Below, piece by piece: positions 34,839 to 45,932 of a stretch of DNA of 64,000 nucleotides. The stretch is from Golubevia sp. BC0850. Its lineage: Eukaryota; Basidiomycota; Exobasidiomycetes; Golubeviales; Golubeviaceae. The stretch lies in assembly GCA_012976225.1 (NCBI GenBank), contig JAAVVG010000008.1, forward strand, positions 682,001 through 746,000, read 5' to 3'. Within the stretch, counting starts at the first letter, position 1; the number at the start of each line of letters is the position of its first letter. The notes beneath the pieces are model-generated. The model searched no databases, was not told the origin of the DNA, and worked only from the letters and a program-made list of their open reading frames with translations. The position numbers and the translations under genes were made by a program.

Positions 34839-35409
34839 TCATCCTTTCGCCATCCCCTTGACTGCTTCCGGGCGGACAAGGTCATGATTCCACCTGCCAG
34901 TAATACGAGAAGGGGAGTGGGAAAGATACCTTTGTTGTTAAGGTCACGTCTCAGCTCCGAACTGTAATCCTTTCCACCGATAGAGAAGAGAGTCTGGGTG
35001 CTGCGGGCAGCGAACCCAAACTCTTGAAAGCGTTGAGATTGATTGGCTCCTGAAACGACAGAGATCGAGGCGTGTCCGAGAGGAAGGATAGCTGATGAAA
35101 GGGAAAAGGGGAAAGGGGAAAGGGGACGTCAGATTGACTGAAAGTAAGACAGAAATTCAACATTCGTCAAAGTACTCACGACGACGACCAGAAACACCAG
35201 CGACTGGGCTACTGGCATCAGCAGTAGAAGTAGAGACGTAGCCTCTTCCCATAGGAGTAGGTAGGAGTAGAGTAGACATCTCCATCAGTCTCTTCGGCAA
35301 AGGCTGGAGTAGTAGTTGGATCCGAGTTAGCTTCTCCAGAAGAGTTGGAACCGACGGGAGTGGTGGAGGAGTAAGCTGATTGGAAGACATCTTGTCCATT
35401 CTTTTGCAT
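34839..35409 (-). CDS. Small hypothetical protein; 5' half open in two frames
   Basis: Three exons: first exon down to about 35180, then 35091 to about 34930, then a short last exon ending at 34839. In the spliced frame the conserved-looking part reads GRGYVSTSTADASSPVAGVS, then RRRPILPLGHASISVVSG, FQEFGFAARSTQTLFSIGG and a basic end KGVKGMAKG. Two starts are possible. The ATG at 35252 (MGRGYV) or at 35390 (MSSNQL) is in the spliced frame. The ATG at 35409 opens a different frame (MQKNGQDVFQSAYSSTTPVG) whose composition looks more like protein but which ends at a TGA near 35207. The spliced protein from 35252 is about 87 residues; with the other N-terminus it would be about 140. I do not recognise the family. 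Confidence 0.5.
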
Positions 35410-35650
35410 CGATTGAGCTAGCTGCTATCCTGAAAGGGCTGCTATGTTGACGATTGAATGAGAGCTCACTAAAAAATCCAGCTTGAGAGGTTTCCGGATT
35501 GCGCTTTTAGAAGAATTATTGAATGTCAGGGGAGGTGGGTGAAGACGTGAAGAGAGCAACACCAATAATTGAAAAGTCCATTCGACTGCTCTAATTCCTC
35601 TTGAGGCCCTCTACATTACATGGTTTCTCTAGAACGGAGGTTTAAATATT

Positions 35651-38600
35651 CTAATACATCATGTTAAGAGAAGCCACCAATTTGTCTGCCGGATCATCGT
35701 CCAATCTAGCCATTTCAATTTCAGAGATGAGCTGTAATAAACGAGACAGCGTTTGAAAAGAGAGATGATCCAAAAGCAACACATCCCGGAAAAAAGGCGA
35801 TAAAAAGAGAGAAAGGACGTGTGTCAGTAAAGCAGGTTCGGTTCGTCCTTTCACCTATCACCTCAAGAAAGCGATTTAAGGTAGAAGACTCACCTTTTTA
35901 ACTCCCAAATTGAGTCTACCATCTTCACCCAAACCAGCTGAAGTCAAAAGATCCAGACATCTCCTATGATCGTTCTCATCATGGAAAAGTTGAGTTTCTC
36001 TCAAGACATGATCGATTGATCTTAGAGAAGTGATAGCTGGAACTCTGATGTCAGCTAAGAATGAATCTAAGAGATCCATGTCTGTTAACATTGGTCTGTT
36101 TGAAGTAGTTGCCAATACTAGAAGGCGTCGATCCTGGAGTTCGAAAGAGAAAGAGAGAAGAGAGAAGGGGGAAGAGAGAAGGGGGAAGAGAGAAGGGGGA
36201 AGAGAGAAGGGGGAAGAGAGGTCAACTTTGGGACGGATAAAGAAGGAAAGTTTCGAGAAAAAATGCATGACTCACTTTTGGAGGTCTTTTCCCTAATAGA
36301 ACACTCAAAGCTTGAAGGACTGGATTGCTGAATCTAGGACCAATTGGAACCCATTCGATGATCTTCTCAATCGAATCAACTACGATGATACTCATCGGAG
36401 ATTTATAAGAATCAGTAAAGACTTTGTTCAGATAGGCGATCTTTTGATTCTCTCCCATACCGACCATGTTCTCTGGTGAGATCAATTTGATGAAAGGGAA
36501 TTCGGATTGTTGAGCTATGGTGGCAGCGAGAGCAGTCTTACCCGAACCGGAGGGTCCTTTGAGAAGTAAAAGGAAAAGGAAAGCCGATGATAGGAGAAAA
36601 AGAGATCAAGAGATGAGTTAGCCAATCGAAAAAATACTCAGCTAGGGAGAAAGGAATGGAAGGAGTAGTCTAGAAGGGTAATTCAACTCACCATGAAGTA
36701 AAACCGTGACCAAAGGAGTTCTAGTAGAAATTCTAACTTGTTCAACTCTTAATTCACCATCTCTCAAAATCCCATCAATATGAGGAGCAAATTTCATAAT
36801 ACCATTCTGAACAACTTGATTTAATTCTTCTTCAGCCACACCAAAAGCCGGAGTGACTTCATTAAGAGCCATTAAAAAATCATCTCTATTGACTTTCATA
36901 TCTTCAACGTTTTCATCGATTCCAGCCATAGTTCCAACTTTAACGTGTCGATTGAAAGCGAAAGAAGTTGCAGATTTAACTAAACCAGCTAATTCTGCAC
37001 CTGAAAAGTTCTTGGTTAAAGATGCTAATTCAGTGATTGAAACTGAGGGATCCATAACTTGATTGGTACGCATCTTTGAGGTTTGAATCGAAATGATTTG
37101 ATTTCTACCAGCTTCATCTGGTAAATTGATTTCCATGTGAACTTCTAATCTACCTGGACGTAATAAAGCTTCATCGATCATATCTAATCGATTCGTCATT
37201 CCGATAATTAAGATGTTGTTCAATTGATCTACTCCGTCGAGCTGAATAGAAGAGATAGAATGTTGAATCGAAATGAGATTCAGCAACATCATCTAAACAC
37301 TAGAAGTACTCAGTCCTTCACACTACTCACCTTCGACAACAACTGATTAACAACAGAATCTCCCACTCCAGTTCCACCACCAGAACTACCTCTTTGTTTA
37401 CAAATAGCATCCAATTCATCAAATATAATAATATGTAAACCGCTTTCATCTCCTTTTTCTTTGTATTCTTTCTCTGCATCTTGGAAAAGTTTCCTAATGT
37501 TTTCCTCACTAGCTCCAACGAATTTGTTCAAAATCTCTGGACCATTTACGATCTTCGGTTCTCTAGCATTAAGCATTTTTCCAATTTGTCTCGCCATTAG
37601 AGTCTTACCTGTTCCAGGTGGTCCAAATAATAGAATCCCTTTCACATGTTGAATCCCTAATTTCTCAACTAACAAAGGTGGGAAAATCCTTGATGCGAAA
37701 GCTCTACGGAAAATTGCTGAGAATTCCGTATCTAAACCTCCGATTCCCATGTCTTCGAATTTGAAATTTGGCTGAAGAATTGCATTCGATGGGGCACTGA
37801 AGAAAAAGATAAGAAAGTCAAAGATTTCAGTCCTCCTTCAAGTACGCAAATCCCTTCCACTCAATTCTTCCTAAACTATCCACACACTCTCTCTGTAACA
37901 CTCACCGTTTCCCACTACTCTTAATCTTAACATTCGAGTCCTTCCCTTTACTAAAATTCACCTGAGTTTGAGCCATAAGAATCCCTCTAACCACTCCATC
38001 TCCACTTCCAGCTCCAGGATTGTTGTTAGCATCAACAGTAGACATTCCTCTAATAGTAGCTTGTAAATTCTCTCCATGAAATTCGAAAACCATCAATTGA
38101 CCAGAAGTGAAAATGTGAGAATCGAAAGCTCTTAAGAAATTACGAGCCATCTCTTCAGTGTCGTATTGTTCTGAGACTTGATGACCTTTTTTGATGAATG
38201 TTAACTAGGATAAGTATGAGGAAGGTTATGAGGAGAGAAAAGAGAGAAGAGATGGGATTTGGGAGGAGGTTTGGAGATCGACGTGGAAGTAGGTTGCTGA
38301 TTAGAAGGGACCCACCGTAACCTTCTCCTCCTTCTAATTCGACCATACTCAAGTTATGGGAACATAGTACTCTGAAACTCACCTCAACGTCTAGACCTGT
38401 TAAATAGATTCCACCTCCTTGACTTTGAGGATCATAAGCTTCCACTTGTACTTCATGACCCGGAATTGATAGACCAGCCCACTTCCTCTGAAGTGAAGCT
38501 GCTCCGATAGTCCTTGGCTGAATCGTCCTAGTAGTATCGGGTCTAAAATAGTTCAGAAGAATCAAAGGTTTGAGAGAAAAGACCCAAGAAGGTGAATTAG

Positions 38601-39054
38601 AATCTAGCTGGTCGATAGTGATAAAGGGGCCGGGGCCAGCAGTGCCTCTATTCTACCCTATCCCATATCTTGTTCCGCCTGCCGATTGATCAAATCTCTC
38701 ACCTTCTAACACTCTCCTGAATCCATGAACTCACATAGCAGTAATGACATAACGTCTATCAATCATAACATATTGAGTATTTCCCCATTCCTGTGGATTT
38801 AGAACCAAACAGTTGGAGAAGATCAAATCTGATGGACAATTGACAACTAGATGACCACCAGTAGGTTGATTTCCTCCGCCATAAGAAGCTTTCTCTTGAG
38901 GGTAAGAATTTGAGGGAGGTGGCACTCTGTTGGATCGAGATGTAGGTGGTTGATATCCACCACCTGAACCACCTGAACCACCTCCGCTGGCTGAGGCGTA
39001 TGGATTGTAAGCCCCGCTTGAAGGAGGTGCGTTGGATCGAGCGAATCCTGCCAT
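35651..39054 (-). CDS. SEC18: NSF ATPase Sec18, SNARE disassembly
   Basis: Eight exons (39054-38735, 38542-38383, 38204-37906, 37796-37331, 37241-36692, 36556-36276, 36133-35894, 35731-35651) give 798 residues. The Gly/Ser-rich N-terminal leader precedes the N domain ([20 protein letters not shown]). D1 holds Walker A GPPGTGKT, Walker [11 protein letters not shown] and [20 protein letters not shown] with the arginine-finger region. D2 holds [12 protein letters not shown] and [14 protein letters not shown]. Sec18 uses ATP in D1 to pull apart SNARE complexes with alpha-SNAP at all fusion steps; D2 mainly drives hexamer formation. The C-terminus [20 protein letters not shown] is intact. Length and order match the family. 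The gene is divergent from the PP2C gene, with 324 bases between the starts. Confidence 0.95.
36161..36216. repeat. 14-bp minisatellite in a SEC18 intron
   Basis: Four perfect copies of agagaagggggaag lie head to tail inside the intron before the seventh SEC18 exon. On the coding strand they form a long pyrimidine tract (CTTCCCCCTTCTCT units) just upstream of the acceptor, where they serve as, or lengthen, the polypyrimidine tract. Confidence 0.85.
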
Positions 39055-39378
39055 TGAAGACGTTGAAAGGTTTGGAGTTCAATGAGATGAGGTTGAGAAG
39101 TGCAATGCGATCACAGCGAAGTGCGAGAGAGAACAGAGATGAGATCATGAGAGAACGCTCGCTGCTCTGCTCTGCTCTGAGCTGCTCTTTCTTCATCCAC
39201 CCTCTCCCTCTCCCTCTCCCTCTCCTCTAATTCAATCCAATCCAGTTCTTATTTGATTCTCTTTCCTTCGATTCGACCAATCGAATCTAATTTCATCCAA
39301 CACAAACGCAAGAGATCGACCGACCAGGCTCTACTAGCACTGTACTGTATTCTGGAATCAGTCGCAGCCTCTCCCTTG
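39055..39378. promoter_or_regulatory. Divergent promoter, SEC18 and PP2C gene
   Basis: 324 bases between two starts. A CCCTCTC triplet repeat is at 39202-39225 and a CTCTGCTCTG direct repeat near 39163-39185; both are pyrimidine-rich on the + strand. In-frame codons to 39253 are open ahead of the PP2C start but contain no presequence-like features. Confidence 0.4.
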
Positions 39379-41978
39379 ATGCTCTACTCTCATTCCTCCA
39401 CTTCAACCTGCAATCTAAGCCGGAATTTGTTAAGGAAAAGAATTTTCAATCAAACGTTCTCAACCTCTACTCGACTATCATTTCCAAATTCCACTTCAAC
39501 TTCCTCATCTCCATCAGCTTCCAACTCCACATCCTCTACTCCTCCTACTCCTTCTTCCTCTTCAAGCAGTTCCAAATCCTCAGCCTATCAAAAGCAACAA
39601 AGAAAAGAGTGGTTCATAGTTGGAATAGCAGGTTCAGCAGCAATAATAGGTGGTTATTACTGGTATAACAATAAGTATTCATCCACTCAAAGCACAAGAT
39701 CTTTCTCTCTTCAAATTCCACGAACTACCTTTTCAATCCCAACAAGATCAAACGGTATAAGTTCATCCAAATTAATCACTTCTTTAACAGAAATGGAAGT
39801 GGATAAGAAATTGAAAGCAGAAGAAAAGACTACGATAGTAGATAGACCTGAAGAATGTTTGATTTCGAGATACGATACAAATTCAGTGGCAAGTAATGAT
39901 CCAATAGAAGATAAGAGAAGTGAAGTCATTGTTGAAAGAGATCATTCCATTTCATCCAATCCAAATGGAAATGGGAAGGAAAAGGTAGAATCAATTGTCA
40001 CTGGAGATTTAGCTTTCTTTCTAGTTTGCGACGGTCATTCAGGTTTTCATACTTCAACTTATCTTTCACAAAAACTGATAGCTTTCGTAGCTTTAGAATT
40101 AGATAAGGTTTTCAGAGAAGTTGGAGAATATGGGAAATTAGCCAATGTAAAAGCTGGAATGCCTTCAAAAGCTTGGAATTTATTGTTCGGTGGTCCTTCT
40201 ATTTCTTCCTCAAAAGGTGGTTTAGATGGAGACCCTGAAATCGTCAAAAGAGCAATTATCAAAGCTTTCTTAGGATTAGATAAAGAAATCGTCAACACTC
40301 CAATCGAGCTTTTGAAAGAATATGAATTATCTTTACTTTCTCCAACTTCTTCTAATTCTACAGCTTCTTCTACACCAGTTCCAGGATCACTTTCAAATCT
40401 TGCACATTCAATCTTTCCTTTAAGTTCTGGAGGAACTGATGGTTCTCCTTCAGTTTTCACTGCAACTCAAAAGACTGCTCATGAAAGTATTTTACCTGCT
40501 TTAAGTGGTAGTTGTGCTCTGATGACTTATATTGATAGTGCTAGAGGGGATATGTATACAGCTTGTACGGGAGATAGTAGAGCTATTGCTGGTTATTGGA
40601 AGCCCAAGGAAGGTAGATGGGAAGTTGAGGAATTGAGTGAAGATCAAACTGGTAGGAATTTGAAGGAGGTTAAGCGGTGAGTGCTTTGGGTTAGGAAGAT
40701 TCGTAGCTAGAGGAAAAGCTAGACAATCTAAAAGCTCAGAAACAGCTCAAATGATTGAACTTTGGGTTTGACCGGACGTGGTGAAGTTGGAAAGACAGGG
40801 CGAGAACGGTACTTTGATCCACAGCGCCCTCGAACTGACGAACTCTCTCTACCCCTTCTCTAATCGCACGCTTCTCTCTCCTTTTCCAATCTTGGCTTTT
40901 CTCCTCCAGTATGCAATCCGAACATCCCTCCTCTGAATCTGATCGAGTAATCCAACGAGGTCGAGTCCTTGGAGGTTTAGAACCAACCAGAGCTTTCGGA
41001 GATGCCCGATATAAATGGTCAGCTTCAATTCAAGGTAGATTGTATGATGCTTTCCTACCTGGTGGTAAAAATTCAGTAAGACCTCCCCCCAGAGGTTTAG
41101 AAACTCCTCCCTATGTAACTGCAAGACCAGAAGTTGAATGGAGAAGAATTCCAGGTTTCGATGGTGAAACGAAAAATGATAGGGAATTGAAATTCGTAGT
41201 GATGGCTACTGATGGTTTATGGGATTTATGTTCAAACGAAGAAGTTGCGGCTTTAGTTGCTGGGAAATTAAGTGGGAAAAAGGGCGAGGTTACTAGTGAA
41301 GATTTGTTGAAGAAATGCTTTAATCCTAAAAAAGCTAGGAGTTTGGAGGAAGGAAAGGAAAGTCAGACACTTCAATTGGTGATGGGAAAACAGAATCAAG
41401 GTCAACAAAAGAATAAACATCCACTTTCTAAATCCCCTGAGAATCAAAAAACTTTCGTTTTTAAAGATGAGAATTTAAGCACTCATTTGATTAGGAATGC
41501 TTTGGGAGGTGCTGATGTTGATAGAGTTGCTGGTTTATTGGCTATTCCAGCTCCCGAATCTAGGAGGTATAGAGACGATGTGAGTGAAAGAGAGAGATGA
41601 AGTTGCTGCATCGAGCAAAGAGAAGGGAGAATTCGGATTTCGCTGACTTTTGCCACCCCTCACTGCCTACTTTTTCCCTCTGATTTTCCATTCTTTCGGT
41701 CAACAGATCACCGTCAAGTGAGTGTCTCGGATCGTTGCAACTCCAGAAAATCTATCCCAAAGACTTCGATCTTCTTTCGCTGACCATCTTCCATTTCCTC
41801 TTACTTCCCTTTCTCCTTCAATCGTATCTTCTTCTCCATTACCTACTCCTACTCTTCCTACAGTGTGATACTCTTCAATTCACCTACCCCACGAAGCAGT
41901 ACTGTTGAGGCAGAGAACTCCGCGGAGGAGCTTAGTTCGAACCTCAATCAACAGAACGATCTAAAGTCCAAATTGTAA
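39379..41978 (+). CDS. Mitochondrial PP2C phosphatase (PTC5/pyruvate dehydrogenase phosphatase-like)
   Basis: Four exons, 39379-40676, 40910-41579, 41707-41717 (11 nt) and 41864-41978, give 697 residues. The N-terminus (LSRNLLRKRIFNQTFSTSTR) is a mitochondrial presequence, followed by Ser-rich sequence and one membrane segment (WFIVGIAGSAAIIGGYYW). PP2C motifs appear in order: FFLVCDGHSGFHTS (metal-binding DGH), SGSCALMTYID, YTACTGDSRAIAG, LEPTRAFGD, VVMATDGLWDLCSNEE, and DDITVNVILF across the last three exons. This is the layout of the PDP/Ptc5 branch, which dephosphorylates E1-alpha of pyruvate dehydrogenase in the matrix or intermembrane space. The first metal-binding ED usual before the DGH is not obvious. 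A Ser/Thr-rich insert lies between DGH and the SGS motif. Confidence 0.87.
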
Positions 41979-42316
41979 ATTGTTACCCTTGAATGAATAC
42001 TGAAAATGTTACGATGACTAAGGAGAATTGATTACGTGTTGCGCGTTCTATTTGAGGACATTCCAGAGCGATTCGCTTGTCTGGTTGGAACCAATTGATT
42101 CCAAGTTCCTTCTTGAAACTTTCCATCTTCCTTCCTAACTTTCGGATCCAAATTCTCTAATCTACCTCTACAACTCAGTCTTCAACTGTACTGTATCCTA
42201 CAAGGCATTCTCAAGAAACGACTCAACTCCTACAGCTTTGCGATTAGGACAATAGATTTAACTTGCCTTCCCGCAACTCCCTCAACCGTTAAAGAAGAAG
42301 ATCGTTGCAAGAAGTC
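41979..42316. other. Intergenic region, promoter of the VOC-domain gene
   Basis: 338 bases between two + strand genes. Contains the PP2C 3' flank and the promoter of the gene at 42317. Nothing distinctive seen. Confidence 0.4.
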
Positions 42317-45300
42317 ATGGCTGGAGAAAGAGAAAGGGAAAGAAATCAAAGTTCTTCAAGTGGAATCTCTGCATTAGTTGGAAGAACTTTCAGTCTCAGG
42401 AAAGGCAAGAATGCTGCAGGAGCAGCAGCCTCAGCTGCTAATGAGTCGGCAAATGCTGGTAGTAACAATTACTCTTCACGACAGCAAAAGTCAATAGATT
42501 TACTCAGATCTCGTTCAAATCAAGGTGAATTACAATCAGTAGCTTCTCAGCCTTCAGGTGGAATCGGGATAGGAGGAAATGGAGCTACTGATTATGGTTC
42601 AAGCAATACTGCCTATTCGGCTGCGACTATCAGCTCTCCTCCAAGAAACATTAATCCTCCAGGTTCAACTGCTGCTGGAACTGGTATTTCTGATGGTTAT
42701 GAGGGGAGTTCTGCAGTATCTCAGACAGTGGGAGTAGCTTCAGGTGGTAGCAGGATAGGTAGAAGTGGTAGTCATAGAAGGACAGCTATTGAAAGTTTCT
42801 TTGGTAGTTCTCCTAAAACTCGTCATGAGTCAAAGAATTCCATAGCAGGAGAAAGAAGCAATTCAAACGCTTCTGATAGTCCTACAACTCCAACTTCAAG
42901 AACTTCTCCTCCTCCTTATTCCTCGACCACTCATGCAACTCATAAAACTTCAAATCCAAATTATCCTCCTTCATCCAATAAATACAGTAAAAGTTTTGGT
43001 AGAAACAGACAACCTTCAGAAGGAAGTGGAAATGGAATCACAGCGACAGGACATTCTAAAAACCCTTCAATTTTGACAAACCCATTCGATCGACATCAAC
43101 CTTTAACCAAATCTAATCTAAGACCTTCACGTTCATTTGATTCTTTAACTTCAATTTCAAGAAGATCTTCAATGGCAAATTCCACCATCGACTCTCCAAT
43201 CGAAACCACTTCTGGAGGAACTTTTGTTCCAACTTATCATTATGAAGTTACTACTCCAACCTTCTCATCTCCAAGAGGTAGAGACACAGGTTATTTCAAC
43301 TCAGATGATTCGAAAGACTATTACGATTCTCCTTCAAGTGGTAGTGGAGGTGGTAGGAATAAGCATTCTCATTCTCATTCAGTAGCACATCCGATTCGTA
43401 GGAATGGATCGATCTCCAGAACTCTAGCTACCGGTCCACCGCCTAGACCTGCCATTTCCTCAACTACTAGAGCCAAACCTCAATTCGATGCTCCTCTGGG
43501 TCCGGTGGCTCCATCTCCTTACTCTCCTCCCATGATGGCAAAGAGGATTACTGGGAAAACTTCTACCAACTTTTCAAGTCCTACCTCTAATTCACCCACA
43601 GCAGATGAGAGTAGAGACAAAGGTAGAATCATTCCTCAAGACGCTTTAAGTAACGTTCATGATCACATGAGAGCTAGACAGGAACTCATCGGTGCTGGTC
43701 CGTTCTATTCGGTTCAAAGAGGTTGGAAGAAGGGAGTGTACACATCTCGGTGAGTCTTCTGAAGTCCTCTCGATGTAATTGGATGCCAACTCACTGAACC
43801 CGAATTCTTCTTTCGCCTCTCTTCATCAGTGCCGAAGCGGATCGACAGATTCGAGACTTCCCTGGTCCGTTGATGAAAGAGTTCACAGAATTAGATGACG
43901 CTCTGTCTTTCTTGACTGCGCCACCGAAACCTGCTCCTCCTACTTGGAACTCTCCTTTCGACGATGAAGAAAGTGGTATCGGAAAGCGAACGAGGGACAA
44001 TTCAGAGAATGATCAAGGCGGCGAAAAGTCGGCTGGTTGGAGTGGACACAGAGCCAGAGCCAAGTCGGAGGATGCAACCAGTGGTGGGTCACTCGTTTCT
44101 TGCTTTCGAAAAATGACGAGATCACGTCGCTCACTCTGAAGTTTCTCTCTTCTCTTTCAACAGTGCATCATTTCGGAGCTGTAGATCCTTCAATGGCTTC
44201 TGCGATGGACGTACTTGGATCAGCTTTCAAATCTCCGACCTTTCCAACGACTTTTCCATCTAGCGACTCGACTCAGTCTAACATTCTAGTAAACGAGTCG
44301 GTCGAAACGGAGAAACCGATCTCCCTCGATTCAACCCCAGAAGCAACGACAAACAGAAGCACTCCCCAGCCGTCTTTCAATCCCTTCTCTCTTCAAAAAC
44401 CCCTTCAAAAACCTCTAGCAATGGTCACTTCACCCCTTTCTGCTTCAAGTCCAATGACTCCAACGTCAGCCTCTAGTTTTTTGAACCCAGTCAACATCTC
44501 AACTCTACTTCCAGTCAAATCAATTCCGTACTCGATCAGCTTTTACGAAACGGTTTTAGGTTTCTCCTTAATCTCCAACTCTATGGATCTGAATGCTATT
44601 GTCGGAATCAATGGAAATCTTTCAATTTGTTTAAGGTCGAACGAATACTTTCCCTCGAACTCGTTAAACAACAGCAGGAAGAGCGGAACTGCTATGTCTT
44701 CAAGTCTAAGCTCAGATAGACCACCTCCATTAAGTCCTTCAGCTCTAATCTCTCAATTACCTCCAGTATCTCCAATCCTACCGACTTCTTCACTTCCTTC
44801 GACTGAGGCTGCAGATTCAGCTAGAGGCAGATCATCTTCGAACGCCACGCTCATGGACCTGAACAATTCAGCAAAGCCGACAAATCCAACCAGCGTGGCT
44901 GTTAGAAGATCTTCTTCTATCAACAGGTCCAAAGCTGCGACTCCGCCTCCTCCTCCACCTCGTAGCTCAAACTCCAACTCTTCAACGACGGGTCAGCTGA
45001 GTGGATTGAGCTTCTTGGTCCAGTGCTCTGGATCCTTGGAGGTTGTCAAATTGGAAATTGAAAGGAGGTTAAGTTCTGGTAGTGTCAGCGCCAATGGGAA
45101 GAAAGGGGAGGAGAAGGAGAAAAAATGGGAAGGGGCTAGATTGATGGGAGGCGTGGAATCAAAGGTGAGTGCCAGCGCAACTCTTTAGAACCTCGTCGAG
45201 GATGCACTTCGAATCAGGAATCCTTTCGCTGACCAAAATCAATCTCTGTCATCTGTCCTTTAAGCCTTGGGGAACTCAAGAATTGTCCTTGATCGACCCG

Positions 45301-45630
45301 GACGGTCATCGAGTCCTTCTCAGTTCTCTTTCGAGCCTTCTCCCTGTCAATTACGGTGGCAGCTCTTCTTCGACAGACAGTAGCAGCGGCGGTGAAACTT
45401 CAACACCTCCCGCTTCCGCAACTCGTCTCCAATTAGATACTGGCAATCGAGGAGGAGCTAGTTCCTCGAACAGTTCGACCGCTTCGGGATCTCAACAATC
45501 CTTCGTTTCTTACTCATCTAGATCTGCCGATGGAAGTGGGAGTGGAACAGGATATCCTCACAATCTATCTCCAGTGATCCAATCTGCGATGGGTTCACCT
45601 GCGATGGCAACTCAAGCTCCCTGGAAGTGA
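42317..45630 (+). CDS. Long Ser-rich protein with C-terminal split VOC domain
   Basis: Exons 42317-43749, 43830-44083, 44164-45164 and 45265-45630 join in phase to 1,017 residues. The first ~620 residues are disordered, rich in Ser, Gly and Arg, with many basic-Ser motifs (GRTFSLRKGKN, HRRTAIESFFGSSPKTR, RPSRSFDSLTSISRRSS) that could be kinase sites. Near residue 550 is FPGPLMKEFTELDDALSFL. A VOC (glyoxalase/dioxygenase) half begins at VKSIPYSISFYETVLGFSLI and the matching half, KPWGTQELSLIDPDGHRVLL, comes about 220 residues later. Between them lies a Ser/Pro-rich insert. Metal ligands of glyoxalase I are not clear, so enzyme activity is uncertain. The in-frame codon at 42305 is not ATG; the start at 42317 (MAGERERER) is chosen. 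Confidence 0.7.
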
Positions 45631-45932
45631 GAAATGGAAGGGTATTTGACCTCTTCCCTCACCGACGACTCGTAGTCAGTTCACTCTCTTTTTAATTTCT
45701 GTTTATTACCCCTTGACTCATTTCTCTTTATACCTTTTCTCTCCTTCTCATTTAATGTATGCTTCGATTATTTCACTAGATTCTGATGTTGAAAAAGTAA
45801 ATAGAACTTTTCGTTCATGCAGTTCCTTTGCATCAGAGCAACAAGCGAATCCTTAACACCACCTTTCGACGTCTCCCAAAGATTTGAGATTCCATACATA
45901 CAGTATCCCCAAAGGAGCTCATCCCTGACTTT
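45631..45932. other. Convergent intergenic region
   Basis: 3' flanks of the VOC-domain gene (+) and the Rossmann-fold gene (-). AT-rich; nothing else seen. Confidence 0.45.

Noticed and set aside
34893-34930. 36-nt intron near the 3' end of the small two-frame gene
   Set aside because: It is too short for this genome. Extending to a later CAG gives a 68-nt intron and a natural basic C-terminus.
34839-35409. Ornithine decarboxylase antizyme
   Set aside because: The two-frame layout with a UGA is suggestive, but the downstream frame is short and lacks the acetyltransferase-like fold and the motifs that antizymes keep.
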